Assembly: GCF_001187435.1 (NCBI RefSeq) | Contig: NZ_LFXA01000003.1 | Location: forward strand, 1-64,000 | Source of the DNA: Streptomyces caatingaensis | GTDB taxonomy: Bacteria; Actinomycetota; Actinomycetes; Streptomycetales; Streptomycetaceae | Length of the DNA: 64,000 bases | Direction of reading: 5' to 3' | Part shown: positions 16,669 to 24,850 of the stretch, piece after piece | Layout: each line of letters starts with the position of its first letter | Position numbering within the stretch: position 1 is the stretch's first letter | Position numbers and translations under genes: made by a program | The notes under the pieces: model-generated | What the model was told of the DNA's origin: nothing | What the model saw: only the letters and a program-made list of their open reading frames with translations | Database searches by the model: none

Positions 16669-17520
16669 GTGGCGACCGCCTTCCCCTATTTCCCCTCCCA
16701 GGACGTCCGCGGCGACCGGCTGACCGGGCCGGTCGCCGAGCGCAACGCCCGCCGTTCGCGCGGCGTCGCGGGGCGCGTCACCTGGGCGCACTCCCTCTGG
16801 ATCGACCCCGAGCTGGAGCGTCTGTACGGCGGCGACCGGCACGATCCGGGCGTCAACCGCGACCGGGCGCTGCGGCTGGGCGCCGTGTCCCCCCTCCCGT
16901 CGGCACCGGTGCCCCTGCCCTCGCTGGTGTCCACGTCCCGGACGTTTCTGTCCCGGGTGACCGTCGCCGTCGGGACCGACCCGGAGGACGAGGCCTTCGA
17001 CCTGATCCGCCGGACGCACAGCGGATTCCTCTGCGAGCTGGCGATCGGCGTCGTCCGCCCCGCCGCTGGGACGGCCGGGGGAGCGGAGGTCCGGACGCCG
17101 TTCACCGCCGCCGTCCCGCGCGGCGGGCCCGTCGCCCGCGCCGCGGGCCTCCTGGCGTCCACGGCCCGCGAGCTGCTCGCCCAGTGGTACGACGCGCACC
17201 GGCGAGCGCGCGGGGACGCGTACGCCTCCGCGCTGCCGGCCGCCGACTGGGCGCGCCGCGTCTTCGCGGACTCCGTGCGCCACGAGTTCTGCCGCAGGGT
17301 GTGCGAGGAGCCCGGCTTCCCGGAGGGGCGGCGGCGGGAGGCGGCCGTGCTGATGGCGGAGGCCGCCGGCGCGCTGCCTCCTCCCCCGGTGCTGCGGGAG
17401 AGCCTGCCGGGCGGTGTGCAGGGCTCGGTCGTCAGCGAACTGCTGTCGCTTTCCTACCCGTTGTGGGACCGGGTGCGGTTCTGCCTCGATTCCCCCTTCG
17501 ACGGGCTCAGGTCGCTGTAG
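16669..17520 (+). CDS. Protein of unknown function in the RiPP-like locus
   Basis: I do not recognise this 283-residue protein. It is soluble, rich in Arg and Ala, with no signal peptide or membrane segment. The second half (about 155-280) looks helical, with conserved-looking polar stretches such as LLAQWYDAHRRARGDAY and RHEFCRRVCEEPGFPEGRRREAAVLMAEAAG. GTG 16669 follows GGAGG with somewhat long spacing. It sits between the oxygenase and two P-loop proteins in the same direction, so it is likely part of the same pathway. The end of the gene runs into a 17-bp degenerate tandem repeat. Confidence 0.65.
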   Translation: MATAFPYFPSQDVRGDRLTGPVAERNARRSRGVAGRVTWAHSLWIDPELERLYGGDRHDPGVNRDRALRLGAVSPLPSAPVPLPSLVSTSRTFLSRVTVAVGTDPEDEAFDLIRRTHSGFLCELAIGVVRPAAGTAGGAEVRTPFTAAVPRGGPVARAAGLLASTARELLAQWYDAHRRARGDAYASALPAADWARRVFADSVRHEFCRRVCEEPGFPEGRRREAAVLMAEAAGALPPPPVLRESLPGGVQGSVVSELLSLSYPLWDRVRFCLDSPFDGLRSL

Positions 17521-17569
17521 GGCTCGGGTCGCTGTGGGGCTCGGCCGCCGTGAGGCTCAGGTCCCTGTG
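17503..17569 (+). repeat. 17-bp degenerate tandem repeat across a stop codon
   Basis: Four imperfect units resembling GGGCTCGGGTCGCTGTG start at 17503, 17520, 17537 and 17554. The first lies in the last codons of the unknown-function gene and contains most of its TAG; the rest fill the gap to the next gene. This suggests 3'-end growth by slippage, similar in style to the 14-bp array at 41 kb. Confidence 0.7.
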
Positions 17570-17594
17570 TGCCAGATCATGAGAGGCGGAGAGG

Positions 17595-18311
17595 ATGCGG
17601 CGGACGTCATCCGGCAGGCGGGCCGGCGCGGGGGCCGGCGGCGGGGCGCGTTTCGCGCAGGGCCGGCGGTTCCCCTACGTCGCCCTGGAAGGGCTCAACG
17701 GAGCGGGCAAGTCGACGCTCAGGAACAGCCTGGAGAAGTCCTTCTGGGCGCTGGGCATGGACGTCTACACCATCGGCCAGCACTCCTGGCAGTCGCCCGG
17801 CGCCGCGCGGGTGATCCTGGACGTCAAGGAACGCCGTCGCGCACACCCACCCGAGCGCGTCCGACTGGCGTATCTCGACGACCGCCGGGCGCAGGGCGAG
17901 CACATCCTGGCGCGGGTGCTCCGGGAGGTCCCCGTCATCGGCGACCGTTCCCTGGTCAGTGACCTCGTCTATCTCCAGGCGCTGGACGGCATCCCGGCCG
18001 CGGAGACCTTCGCCCTCTACCGCCGGCACGGGGTGTACCTGCCCGATCTGGTGATCCACGTCGACGTCCCGCCGGAGACCGCCCTGGCGAACCTCGCGAA
18101 GCGCGGGCGGCAGCGCAAACCGCACGAGAACCCCCGGCACATGCGCGCCCTGGCGGAGACCTACGAATCGGTGCTGTGGGGGAAGGGCGTGGAGGGCCTG
18201 CCGCCCGTGCTGCGCCACCGGCCCGCGATCGCCGCCGACGGCACGTCGTACACGGATCCGGCGGACGACATCGCGGAGCGCGCGTTCGTCGCGCTCGGCC
18301 TGGCCGGCTGA
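17595..18311 (+). CDS. Thymidylate-kinase-like P-loop protein
   Basis: A 238-residue protein with a Walker A motif GLNGAGKST near residues 34-42, a DR pair in GDRSLVSDLVYLQ, and a LID-like Arg/Lys stretch NLAKRGRQRKPHEN, all as in thymidylate kinase. It is longer than housekeeping Tmk and lies inside a specialised-metabolism operon rather than near replication genes, so its substrate may not be dTMP. It could phosphorylate a pathway intermediate or a nucleotide-like moiety. ATG 17595 has weak upstream AGAGG, and the first 25 residues are low-complexity, so the true start could be further in. Confidence 0.72.
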   Translation: MRRTSSGRRAGAGAGGGARFAQGRRFPYVALEGLNGAGKSTLRNSLEKSFWALGMDVYTIGQHSWQSPGAARVILDVKERRRAHPPERVRLAYLDDRRAQGEHILARVLREVPVIGDRSLVSDLVYLQALDGIPAAETFALYRRHGVYLPDLVIHVDVPPETALANLAKRGRQRKPHENPRHMRALAETYESVLWGKGVEGLPPVLRHRPAIAADGTSYTDPADDIAERAFVALGLAG

Positions 18312-18391
18312 TCACCGGACGCTATCCTGCCCTCTCCGTCCACCGGCCCTCTCCTCCGGGGCCGCGGACGCGGGAGAAGGGAAGCACCGGC

Positions 18392-18982
18392 ATGCACGGA
18401 CCTGGTCAGGCGATCCTGCTCGTGGGGACCTCGGGGGCGGGCAAGAGCGCGACGGCGGCGGAGCTCCAGAAGATCCTTCCGGAGCCGTTCCTCGTCCTCG
18501 GGCTGGACACGTTCTTCGGCACGCTGCCGTTCCGCTGGACCAGCGAGGGCGAGAGGAGCGCCGAGGGCTTCTCCTACGTCCGGACCACCGACCCCGGCGG
18601 CCGGGCGCGGCTGCGGATCGGCTACGGGCCCGTGGGCGCGCGGCTGCTGGCCGGGATGCGCCAGGCCGTCGTGGCGCTGCTGCGGGAGGGCAACAACGTC
18701 ATCGTCGACGAGATGCCGGTCGACGCCTCGGTCGTGCCGGCCTGGCGTGCCGCCCTGGCGGGGCAACGCGTGCTGTGGGTGCTGGTGCGCGCGCCGCTGG
18801 CGGTGCTGGAGGCCAGGGAGGCCGAGCGGTTCCCGGAGCGCTTCCGCGGGCTGAGCCGGGGTCACTACGACGTGTGCGCCCAGGAGGGCTTCGACCTCGT
18901 GCTCGACTCGTCCGAGCTGGAGCCCGAGGAGCGTGCCCGGCGCGTCGCGGCGGCGCTCGCGCCGCGGCTGCGCGCCTGCTGA
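18392..18982 (+). CDS. Chloramphenicol-phosphotransferase-like kinase
   Basis: This 196-residue P-loop kinase has Walker A GTSGAGKSA near the N-terminus, LGLDTFFG, a central VIVDEMPVD stretch and VLVRAPLAVLEAREAERFPERFRG, the pattern of chloramphenicol 3-O-phosphotransferase (CPT) relatives. CPT inactivates chloramphenicol by phosphorylating a primary hydroxyl. Here it lies between a kinase-like protein and an exporter, which suggests either self-resistance or a biosynthetic phosphorylation. ATG 18392 follows GAAGGGAAG. The substrate is unknown. Confidence 0.78.
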   Translation: MHGPGQAILLVGTSGAGKSATAAELQKILPEPFLVLGLDTFFGTLPFRWTSEGERSAEGFSYVRTTDPGGRARLRIGYGPVGARLLAGMRQAVVALLREGNNVIVDEMPVDASVVPAWRAALAGQRVLWVLVRAPLAVLEAREAERFPERFRGLSRGHYDVCAQEGFDLVLDSSELEPEERARRVAAALAPRLRAC

Positions 18983-19012
18983 CGCCGTCATCGAGCTCCG
19001 GCAGGTGGCCCG

Positions 19013-20242
19013 TTGACCTCCGACATGTGCCGTACGGCGCCGGTGCGGCCGCTCCGGCGCAACCGCGATTACCGGGTGTGGTGGTCGGGAGCGGTGGCGT
19101 CCGGCCTGGGCAGCTCGGTGCTGGGGGTGGCGCTCCCGCTGCTCGTCCTCGACACGAGCGGCTCGGCGGCCCGCGCCGGGCTCGTCGCCGGTGCGGCGGC
19201 GATGGCGAAGTTCGCGGGTTCGTCGCCCGCCGGGATGCTGGTGGATCTCTGTCCCCGGCGGCCGCTGCTGCCGCTCGCCTCCGTGGTCCAGCTGCTCGCG
19301 GCCGCGTCGGTGCTCCTCGCGGAGTCGTCGGGACGCGCGGGCCCGGGCCTTCTGATGGCCGCCGCGGCGGCGGAGGGCCTGGGCTGCTCCGTCCACACGG
19401 CCGCCGAACTTCCCCTGCTGCGCAGGATCGTGCCCGGGGTCCAGCGCCGGTCCGCGCTCTCCCGGGAGCAGGCGCGCAAGACGACGGCGCAGCTGGTCGG
19501 CCCGCCGCTGGGCGGTGTGCTGTTCGCCTGGTCCCCGGTGGCGCCGTTCCTCGCCGCGGCCGTCCTCTTCCTCGGCATGACGCTCGCGGCGCTCGCCCTG
19601 CGCGTCCCCCTCGCGTCCCGCGCGCCGGACGACGGCTCCGGCGCGGCGACGCGGAACCGCCCTCTGGCGGGGCTGCGTTACGTGTGCGACAGCCCTTACC
19701 TGCGCCACATGGTGGCCTGGTTCGCCCTCGTCAACGGGGCGTTCGCCGGGCTGGCCCTGCTGCTCGTCGTCCTCTGCCACGACCGGGGCGCGTCGGCGGC
19801 GGAGGTGGGCGTCGCGCAGGGCGTCGGATCGGCGGGGGCGGTCCTGGGAGCGCTGGCCTGCGAAGGGCTGACGGCGCGCATGACCGACGCGCAGCTGCTC
19901 AAGGCGGCCTCCTGGGCGCTGGTGGCCGGTACGGCCGCCATGGCCGTCCCCGCCGGCGCCCTCTTCACCGGACTCGCCTACGCCGCCGCCCTGTTCCTCA
20001 CCCCCGCCGTGAACGTCTCGTTCATGAACCATGTGGTACGGACGGTCCCCGAGTCCCTGACGGGACGGATCTCGATGACGGCCATGACGGCGGCGCGCAG
20101 CCTGACCTGGCTCTTCACCCTGGGCACCGGGGCCATGGCCGACTGGCGGGGCCCGCCGGCCCCCCTGCTCGCGCTCGGGGGGCTGTTCCTGCTGCTGGCC
20201 TGTGCCACCCATGTCCGGGAGGTGGCGCCGGCCGGGCGCTGA
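19013..20242 (+). CDS. MFS exporter at the end of the RiPP-like operon
   Basis: A 409-residue protein with about 12 membrane segments and the pattern RNRDYRVWWSGAVASGLGSSV, common to bacterial MFS proteins in biosynthetic loci (the enterobactin exporter EntS-like group). It follows the CPT-like kinase by 30 bp in the same direction, consistent with export of the product. The start is an unusual TTG at 19013 behind GGCAGGTGG; ATG 19025, four codons further in, is the alternative. Product specificity is not visible in the sequence. Confidence 0.82.
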   Translation: MTSDMCRTAPVRPLRRNRDYRVWWSGAVASGLGSSVLGVALPLLVLDTSGSAARAGLVAGAAAMAKFAGSSPAGMLVDLCPRRPLLPLASVVQLLAAASVLLAESSGRAGPGLLMAAAAAEGLGCSVHTAAELPLLRRIVPGVQRRSALSREQARKTTAQLVGPPLGGVLFAWSPVAPFLAAAVLFLGMTLAALALRVPLASRAPDDGSGAATRNRPLAGLRYVCDSPYLRHMVAWFALVNGAFAGLALLLVVLCHDRGASAAEVGVAQGVGSAGAVLGALACEGLTARMTDAQLLKAASWALVAGTAAMAVPAGALFTGLAYAAALFLTPAVNVSFMNHVVRTVPESLTGRISMTAMTAARSLTWLFTLGTGAMADWRGPPAPLLALGGLFLLLACATHVREVAPAGR

Positions 20243-20341
20243 CCCCCTTGCCCGGCCGCTCGGATGTGCTGTGCGATCCGGAAGAAGCGCTCCGGGTCGT
20301 ACGTGGTGGGATGGCGCCGCCGACCGCGGAATCGACCGGGC

Positions 20342-21502
20342 TCACCCTTCTTCGGGTGACGGGCGGGGAGCGATCGGCGGCGGGGGCCGGTTCGGGCCGG
20401 TGCGGCCGGGATCGAGGGCGGTGCTGAGGTGGTGACGCAGGAGGCGGCCGAGTTTGCGGTCGACCAGGCGGTTCAGCACGGCGGCCAGCAGCAGGGAGAG
20501 GAGGAGCCCGAGGCCGATCGAGGGCAGCAGGCCGAGGCCGGGGAGCGTTTTGAGGATGCCGCGGGTGGCGGGTATGCCGAGGCTTTGGTGCACCAGGTAG
20601 AAGGGGTAGGTCAGGGCGCCGGCGTAGACGAGGGTGCGCCATTGGAGGTGGCGCAGCGGGCCGGGGCCGGCCAGGGCGAGCAGGACGAGGAAGCCGGTGT
20701 GGCCGGCGACGCGGTCGTCCAGGACGGTCAGGGTGTAGCACCAGGCGAAGCCGGCCAGGAGCCACAGGAGCAGGTCGGGCCCGAAGCGGTGCATCAGGTG
20801 AAGCGCGATGCCGGCCACGAAGAGTCCGGCGTACTGGCCGAGCAGGAACTCGTTCAGGACGGTCGAGTGCAGTTCGCGGCCGATGGACGCCAGGACGAGC
20901 CAGAGGAAGCCGAAGGCTGTGGTGCGCCGGTAGGTCAGGCCGATCAGCAGCAGCACGCCCATGAGGAGGTAGAAGCGGGCTTCCACCCAGAGCGTCCAGG
21001 CGACACCGGCGGTGAAGTCCACGCCGAGCGGGCTGGGGATCATGGTCAGGTTGCCCAGGGTGGTGCGCAGGTCCGTGGGCGCGCCCGACCGCTGTCCGGC
21101 GAGCACGGTGACCGTGCCGGCGGCGACGATGATCAGGACGACGGCCCAGTACAGCGGGAAGAGCCGGGCGATACGGGAGACGGCGAACTGCGCCGGGGTG
21201 CGGCCCCAGCAGCTCATGCAGATGACGAAGCCGCTGATCAGAAAGAACGCCTCGACACCGAGCCAGCCGTAGCCGCTGATCGCGTGCAGCAGCGGTGCGG
21301 CCCGCGGGAGGTCGTAGTCCTCGCCCCAGAAGCGGGGGGTCGGGGTGCCGAGGTAGTGGTAGGCGGCGACGGCCACTGCGGCGAGCAACCGCAGCCCGTC
21401 GACCGCGGCCAGGCGCCCGCCTTCGGCCGGCGTGCGGGATATTCGCCGCCCGACTGCCCGCGACAGGCTGCGGGCGGCTCGGGTGGGTGGGGAGAGAGGC
21501 AT
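20342..21502 (-). CDS. Acyltransferase 3 family membrane protein
   Basis: A 386-residue protein with about ten membrane helices and the acyltransferase-3 hallmarks: RLLAAVAVAAYHYLG (catalytic-type His) near residue 45, GVEAFFLISGFVI, and RIARLFPLYW. These integral membrane enzymes move acetyl or other acyl groups onto extracytoplasmic sugars, lipids or antibiotics. The protein ends in a Pro/Arg-rich tail. It follows the PadR-controlled membrane protein by 14 bp on the same strand and may share its transcript. The acceptor is unknown. Confidence 0.85.
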   Translation of the reverse strand: MPLSPPTRAARSLSRAVGRRISRTPAEGGRLAAVDGLRLLAAVAVAAYHYLGTPTPRFWGEDYDLPRAAPLLHAISGYGWLGVEAFFLISGFVICMSCWGRTPAQFAVSRIARLFPLYWAVVLIIVAAGTVTVLAGQRSGAPTDLRTTLGNLTMIPSPLGVDFTAGVAWTLWVEARFYLLMGVLLLIGLTYRRTTAFGFLWLVLASIGRELHSTVLNEFLLGQYAGLFVAGIALHLMHRFGPDLLLWLLAGFAWCYTLTVLDDRVAGHTGFLVLLALAGPGPLRHLQWRTLVYAGALTYPFYLVHQSLGIPATRGILKTLPGLGLLPSIGLGLLLSLLLAAVLNRLVDRKLGRLLRHHLSTALDPGRTGPNRPPPPIAPRPSPEEG

Positions 21503-21516
21503 GGCAAGTCCTGCGT

Positions 21517-22419
21517 TCAGGCGGGGTTCACCGTGTCGGAGCCGCTGCCCCGGCGCAGCCGCAGGGCCATGGCGGTGGCGGCGAGGGCACCGAGGAGCGC
21601 CAGGATCTCCTCGCTCCGCACCCATCCGGAGAAGTAGATCGTGACGATGAACGGCGCGGCGGCGCAGACGAGTTGAACGGTGGTGCGAATCCCGGCGAAG
21701 GCCCGGCGGCCCGCCAGGAACAGGGCCGCGATCATCGGGACGCCGAACCGCCAGGGGAAGAGCAGGCCGATCCCGAGCGGGTCGATGACGACGACCGCGC
21801 CCACCAGAAGGAGGGCCCACGCCACCAGCGCGAGCGTCCCCGCCGCGCCGCGCACCCGGCGGGCCGGGCGCAGGTCGGGCGGACAGGCCAGCGGGAGCGC
21901 GGCCACCAGGACCGGCGCGAGCAGGAAACCCACGAGTTCCCACCGAAGGTCGGGCGGCATGCGCCAGACCGGGAAGAGGAAGGTCACCGAGCTGCCCACC
22001 GCCCCGGCGACCGCGCACAGCACCCCGGGAAGATGGCGTCCGGCCAGCGCGACCACCGCGCCGGTCAAGGTCAGCAGGTAGCAGCCGTTCATGAGGGTCA
22101 CCAACAGGCCCGCACCGCCGGCGGTGCCCGCGTCACGCATGACGTACCAGTCCCCGACAGTCCCGATGAGGTTGAAGGCGGCGTATACGGCCGTCGCGGC
22201 CAGGGCGAAGGGGGCGACGGCGGCGAAGAGCCGTCCGCCCGGGTGTGCGGAGCCCAGGCCGAGGCGCAGCCGCACGGCGTGCGTGACGATGTCGGCGGCC
22301 TCGCGGAGCCGGGCACGCCGGCCCGCCCCTTCGGTCGCCTCCCGGTAGGACTCGGCTATCTCGTCGCCGAAGGCACGGCGGAAACCGGCCGGATACAGGC
22401 GCAGCAGTACGGGGTTCAC
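21517..22419 (-). CDS. Membrane protein of unknown function, partner of PadR
   Basis: This 300-residue protein begins with a cytoplasmic segment (MNPVLLRLYPAGFRRAFGDEIAESYREATEGAG) typical of small permease-like proteins encoded next to PadR regulators, then has about seven membrane helices. Function is not known for the group. It overlaps the upstream PadR gene by 4 nt (GTGA) and so is translationally coupled to it, suggesting its level is controlled by that regulator. Confidence 0.75.
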   Translation of the reverse strand: MNPVLLRLYPAGFRRAFGDEIAESYREATEGAGRRARLREAADIVTHAVRLRLGLGSAHPGGRLFAAVAPFALAATAVYAAFNLIGTVGDWYVMRDAGTAGGAGLLVTLMNGCYLLTLTGAVVALAGRHLPGVLCAVAGAVGSSVTFLFPVWRMPPDLRWELVGFLLAPVLVAALPLACPPDLRPARRVRGAAGTLALVAWALLLVGAVVVIDPLGIGLLFPWRFGVPMIAALFLAGRRAFAGIRTTVQLVCAAAPFIVTIYFSGWVRSEEILALLGALAATAMALRLRRGSGSDTVNPA

Positions 22420-22754
22420 GCGGTGGCCGCCTTGCCGGTGATACCGAGGCGCCGTGTGGCCTCGCGCGCGGTGGCCGCGATCCGCTCGGCCTCGACGGCC
22501 AGGGCCGCACGGCCGGGAGCGGTCAAGGTGTAGGTGCGCCGCAGCCGGCTGTCGACGATCTCCTCCTTGTGCACCTCGATCAGCCCCTGCTGCAGCAGAC
22601 GCTCCAGCGCCCCGTACAACGTGCCGGTCCGCAGCTTCACTCGCCCGCCGGAGATCGACTCCACCTCGCGCGCGATCGCGTAGCCGTGGCGCGGTACGTC
22701 GGCGAGGGCGGTGAGGAGGAGCAGGGTCGGTTCCTGCATCGCGCGGTCAGTCAT
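22416..22754 (-). CDS. PadR-family transcriptional regulator
   Basis: A 112-residue winged-helix regulator with the PadR pattern LLLLTALADVPRHGYAIAREVE, LRTGTLYGALERLLQQGLIE, and DSRLRRTYTLTAPGRAAL for the wing. PadR proteins repress nearby transporter or membrane-protein genes and release DNA on binding a small molecule. ATG 22754 is chosen; ATG 22739 and a longer version from 22772 are possible. It heads a probable operon with the membrane protein and acyltransferase and is divergent from a secreted-protein gene. Confidence 0.85.
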   Translation of the reverse strand: MTDRAMQEPTLLLLTALADVPRHGYAIAREVESISGGRVKLRTGTLYGALERLLQQGLIEVHKEEIVDSRLRRTYTLTAPGRAALAVEAERIAATAREATRRLGITGKAATA

Positions 22755-22898
22755 GACACCACCATATGTCACTCACCGGCATATGCTGAAAACCGAGCGA
22801 GCCGCCGCGTCTCTCCGGTCACGATCTCCCCCGCGTTTATCCAGCGGTGAACGGACCGCGCGACAGTGCTCCCGTCCAACGGCGAAGGGAGCACAACA

Positions 22899-23306
22899 AT
22901 GGCATCGGCACTCATGCGGCGCGTGGCCGTCGGCCTCGGGGCCCTGGCCATGGCCGGGTCGGCGCTCACGCTCACCAGCGGGACCGCCTCGGCCGCCGCC
23001 GGCGGCGGCTGCGCCGGGGAGACCTGGAAGCAGGCGTGTGTCAGACAGGACGGCGGGTCCGTCAAGTTCGAGGTGCACGGGCGCTTCGCCAACGCCGATC
23101 CGAACTGCCGCATCGAGCTCGTGGCGCTCGATGACACGACCGGATGGGTCGACCGGCACTTCAACGGCTCCTGCGCCCAGTTCGACGGGTACTGGAACCT
23201 GACCAACCCGTCCTCGGGCCACGCGTACAAGAGCGAGATCCGCGTCTACTGGCGCGGCGGCGACCAGCCGTACGACTACGTGCAGAGCCCGGTCCTCCGG
23301 TGGTGA
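22899..23306 (+). CDS. Small secreted protein, function unknown
   Basis: The 135-residue protein has a clear signal peptide (MRRVAVGLGALAMAGSALTL, cleavage near TASAAA) and a mature part of about 100 residues with four Cys that could form two disulfides. I do not recognise the family; the mature part looks beta-rich (VKFEVHGRF, RIELVALDD, KSEIRVYWRG). ATG 22899 follows GAAGGGA with 8-nt spacing. It probably acts in the culture fluid or wall. Confidence 0.75.
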   Translation: MASALMRRVAVGLGALAMAGSALTLTSGTASAAAGGGCAGETWKQACVRQDGGSVKFEVHGRFANADPNCRIELVALDDTTGWVDRHFNGSCAQFDGYWNLTNPSSGHAYKSEIRVYWRGGDQPYDYVQSPVLRW

Positions 23307-23499
23307 GCCGGCGGTGACCGCCCGGCCGGCCGGGAACACCACCTGGCCGGCCCATGCCGTACGGGCCGGAGCCGCGGCCGGGGGGGCACGCGGCGTCGGC
23401 CGGTACGTCGTCCCCCGGCAGATCCGGCACCGCATCCGACGCCGTGGGTCTCGCCGCGCCGCGGCGGTCGGAGGCGGGCGCGTCCGGCGACTTCTCGGG

Positions 23500-23747
23500 A
23501 CGCGACGGATCCTGTCCCGGCCGGCCGTGGAGCTGATGACCACCAACCGCCTCACCCCGAGCAGGAGACCGACTACGCGCCCGTCGGCCGGTTCGGCTGG
23601 GACGGCGGCACGGGGACGACGGCGTACGCCGACCCCGGCGGACGGCTCATCGGAATCCTGTTCACCCAGGTCGGGTCGTCCACCCCGGATCCCGCGCGGC
23701 TCATCCACGGCTTCTGGACCACGCTCTATCAGGCGATCGACGACTGA
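23500..23747 (+). pseudogene. Frameshifted C-terminal remnant of a serine hydrolase (beta-lactamase family)
   Basis: Reading from about 23500 gives RILSRPAVELMTTNRLTP, the stretch normally found late in class C beta-lactamase-like hydrolases. One base appears to be missing at about 23558. In the next frame the text continues EQETDYAPVGRFGWDGGTG, TAYADP, LIGILFTQ and ends FWTTLYQAIDD before TGA at 23745-23747, the usual C-terminus of that family. A block of about 30-40 residues that normally precedes the GRFGWDGG motif is also missing, and no N-terminal domain with SxxK exists upstream. This is a decayed gene, not a functional one. Confidence 0.8.
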
Positions 23748-23787
23748 CGCCGAACGGGGCGGAGGTCACCGGCCGCCGTCGCACCCG

Positions 23788-24429
23788 TCACGGCGCCGCC
23801 GCCTCCAGCTCGTCGACGCTGCCCGCCATGATCGTACGGACGTGCCGGGTGATGTGCTCGGCCGGCCAGTCCCACCAGGCGACGGCCAGCAGGCGGGCGA
23901 TGTCCTCGTCCGGGTAGCGGCGGCGGATGACGCGGGCGGGGTTGCCGCCGACGATCGCGTAGTCGGGGACGTCGTCCACGACGACGGAGCCGGTGGCGAC
24001 GACCGCCCCGTGCCCGATGCGGACGCCGGGCATCACCGTCACGCCGTTCCCCGTCCACACGTCGTTGCCGACCACCGTGTCGCCGCGCCCGGGCAGCCCG
24101 GTGATGAGGTCGAAGTGGTCGGACCACGAACCGCCCATGATGGGGAACGGGAACGTCGAGGGGCCGTCCATGCGGTGGTTGGCGCCGTTCATGATGAAGC
24201 GGACGCCCGTGCCCAGCGCACAGAACTTCCCGATGACCAGCCGCTCCGGCCCGTAGTGGTAGAGGACGTTGCGGGTCTCGAAGGCCGTCGGGTCGTCGGG
24301 GTCGTCGTAGTAGGTGAACTCGCCGACGTCGATCAGCGGCGACGTGACCAGGGGCTTGAGCAGCACCACGCGCTCCTGCCCGGGCATCGGGTGCAGCACG
24401 GTCGGGTCGGCGGGAACGAGCGGTTGCAC
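23788..24429 (-). CDS. CatB/Vat-type xenobiotic O-acetyltransferase
   Basis: A 213-residue left-handed beta-helix acetyltransferase. Hexapeptide-repeat signs are VIGKFCALGTGVRFIMNGANHRMD (with the catalytic-type His), VVGNDVWTGNGVTVMPGVRIGHGAVVATGSVV, and the C-terminal NPARVIRRRYPDEDI motif. The family includes enzymes that acetylate chloramphenicol and streptogramins using acetyl-CoA. The frame opens at 24474, but GTG 24429 follows GGGGAG at 8 nt and gives the usual family length. It is divergent from the lanthipeptide genes; a link to them is only positional. Confidence 0.85.
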   Translation of the reverse strand: MQPLVPADPTVLHPMPGQERVVLLKPLVTSPLIDVGEFTYYDDPDDPTAFETRNVLYHYGPERLVIGKFCALGTGVRFIMNGANHRMDGPSTFPFPIMGGSWSDHFDLITGLPGRGDTVVGNDVWTGNGVTVMPGVRIGHGAVVATGSVVVDDVPDYAIVGGNPARVIRRRYPDEDIARLLAVAWWDWPAEHITRHVRTIMAGSVDELEAAAP

Positions 24430-24748
24430 GGCGGAGATCTCCCCACGGGAACGACGGCGATCGGACCGGATCATGATCGCAAAGCGCGGTCCGGTTCGGC
24501 GAACGACTTCGCCTCCGCGAGGAGTCGGCCGCGGCGGGGACGAGTTCGGGCAGGACGAGGGGCGCGGTCGGCGACCGGAGGCGCCCGGCGTCGTCCAGCA
24601 CGGACGTGGGTCGTGGACGCGCCCCGGCCGGGCGGGAGTCGCCGGGCCAGGTCAACACCGGCCCGGCGCCGCCCCCTTCATGCGGTGGGAGCCGCGCGCG
24701 GCGCTCCGGCGGGACCGGCGGGCCCCCGGACGGCCGGATTCCGCCGCA
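24430..24748. other. Intergenic stretch between acetyltransferase and lanthipeptide promoter
   Basis: No gene supported here. A few long frames cross it, but none has a ribosome site or recognisable protein. It should hold the leftward promoter of the CatB-type gene and upstream sequence of the lanthipeptide promoter. Confidence 0.4.
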
Positions 24749-24791
24749 TTGACGGCGCGTTGACCGGCTGTTGATCGGCCGCCCCTAGCGT
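24749..24791 (+). promoter_or_regulatory. SARP-type promoter of the lanthipeptide genes
   Basis: Three direct heptamers, TTGACGG (24749), TTGACCG (24760) and TTGATCG (24771), are spaced at exactly 11 bp, one DNA turn, with 4-bp spacers. Eight bp after the last heptamer comes a -10-like TAGCGT (24786-24791). This is the arrangement bound by Streptomyces antibiotic regulatory proteins (SARPs). Transcription would start near 24798, giving a leader of about 50 nt before the precursor gene. No SARP gene is present in the window. Confidence 0.72.
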
Positions 24792-24850
24792 CCCCTCCCA
24801 CGAACCGGCCGGCACAGCGGACCGGTCCATCGGCAACAGGAGGAATCCCC

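Noticed and set aside
23314..24774. 486-codon forward frame from the secreted-protein gene to the lanthipeptide promoter
   Set aside because: It crosses the hydrolase remnant and the antisense of the acetyltransferase; only the short LSRPAVELMTTNRLTP part resembles a protein.
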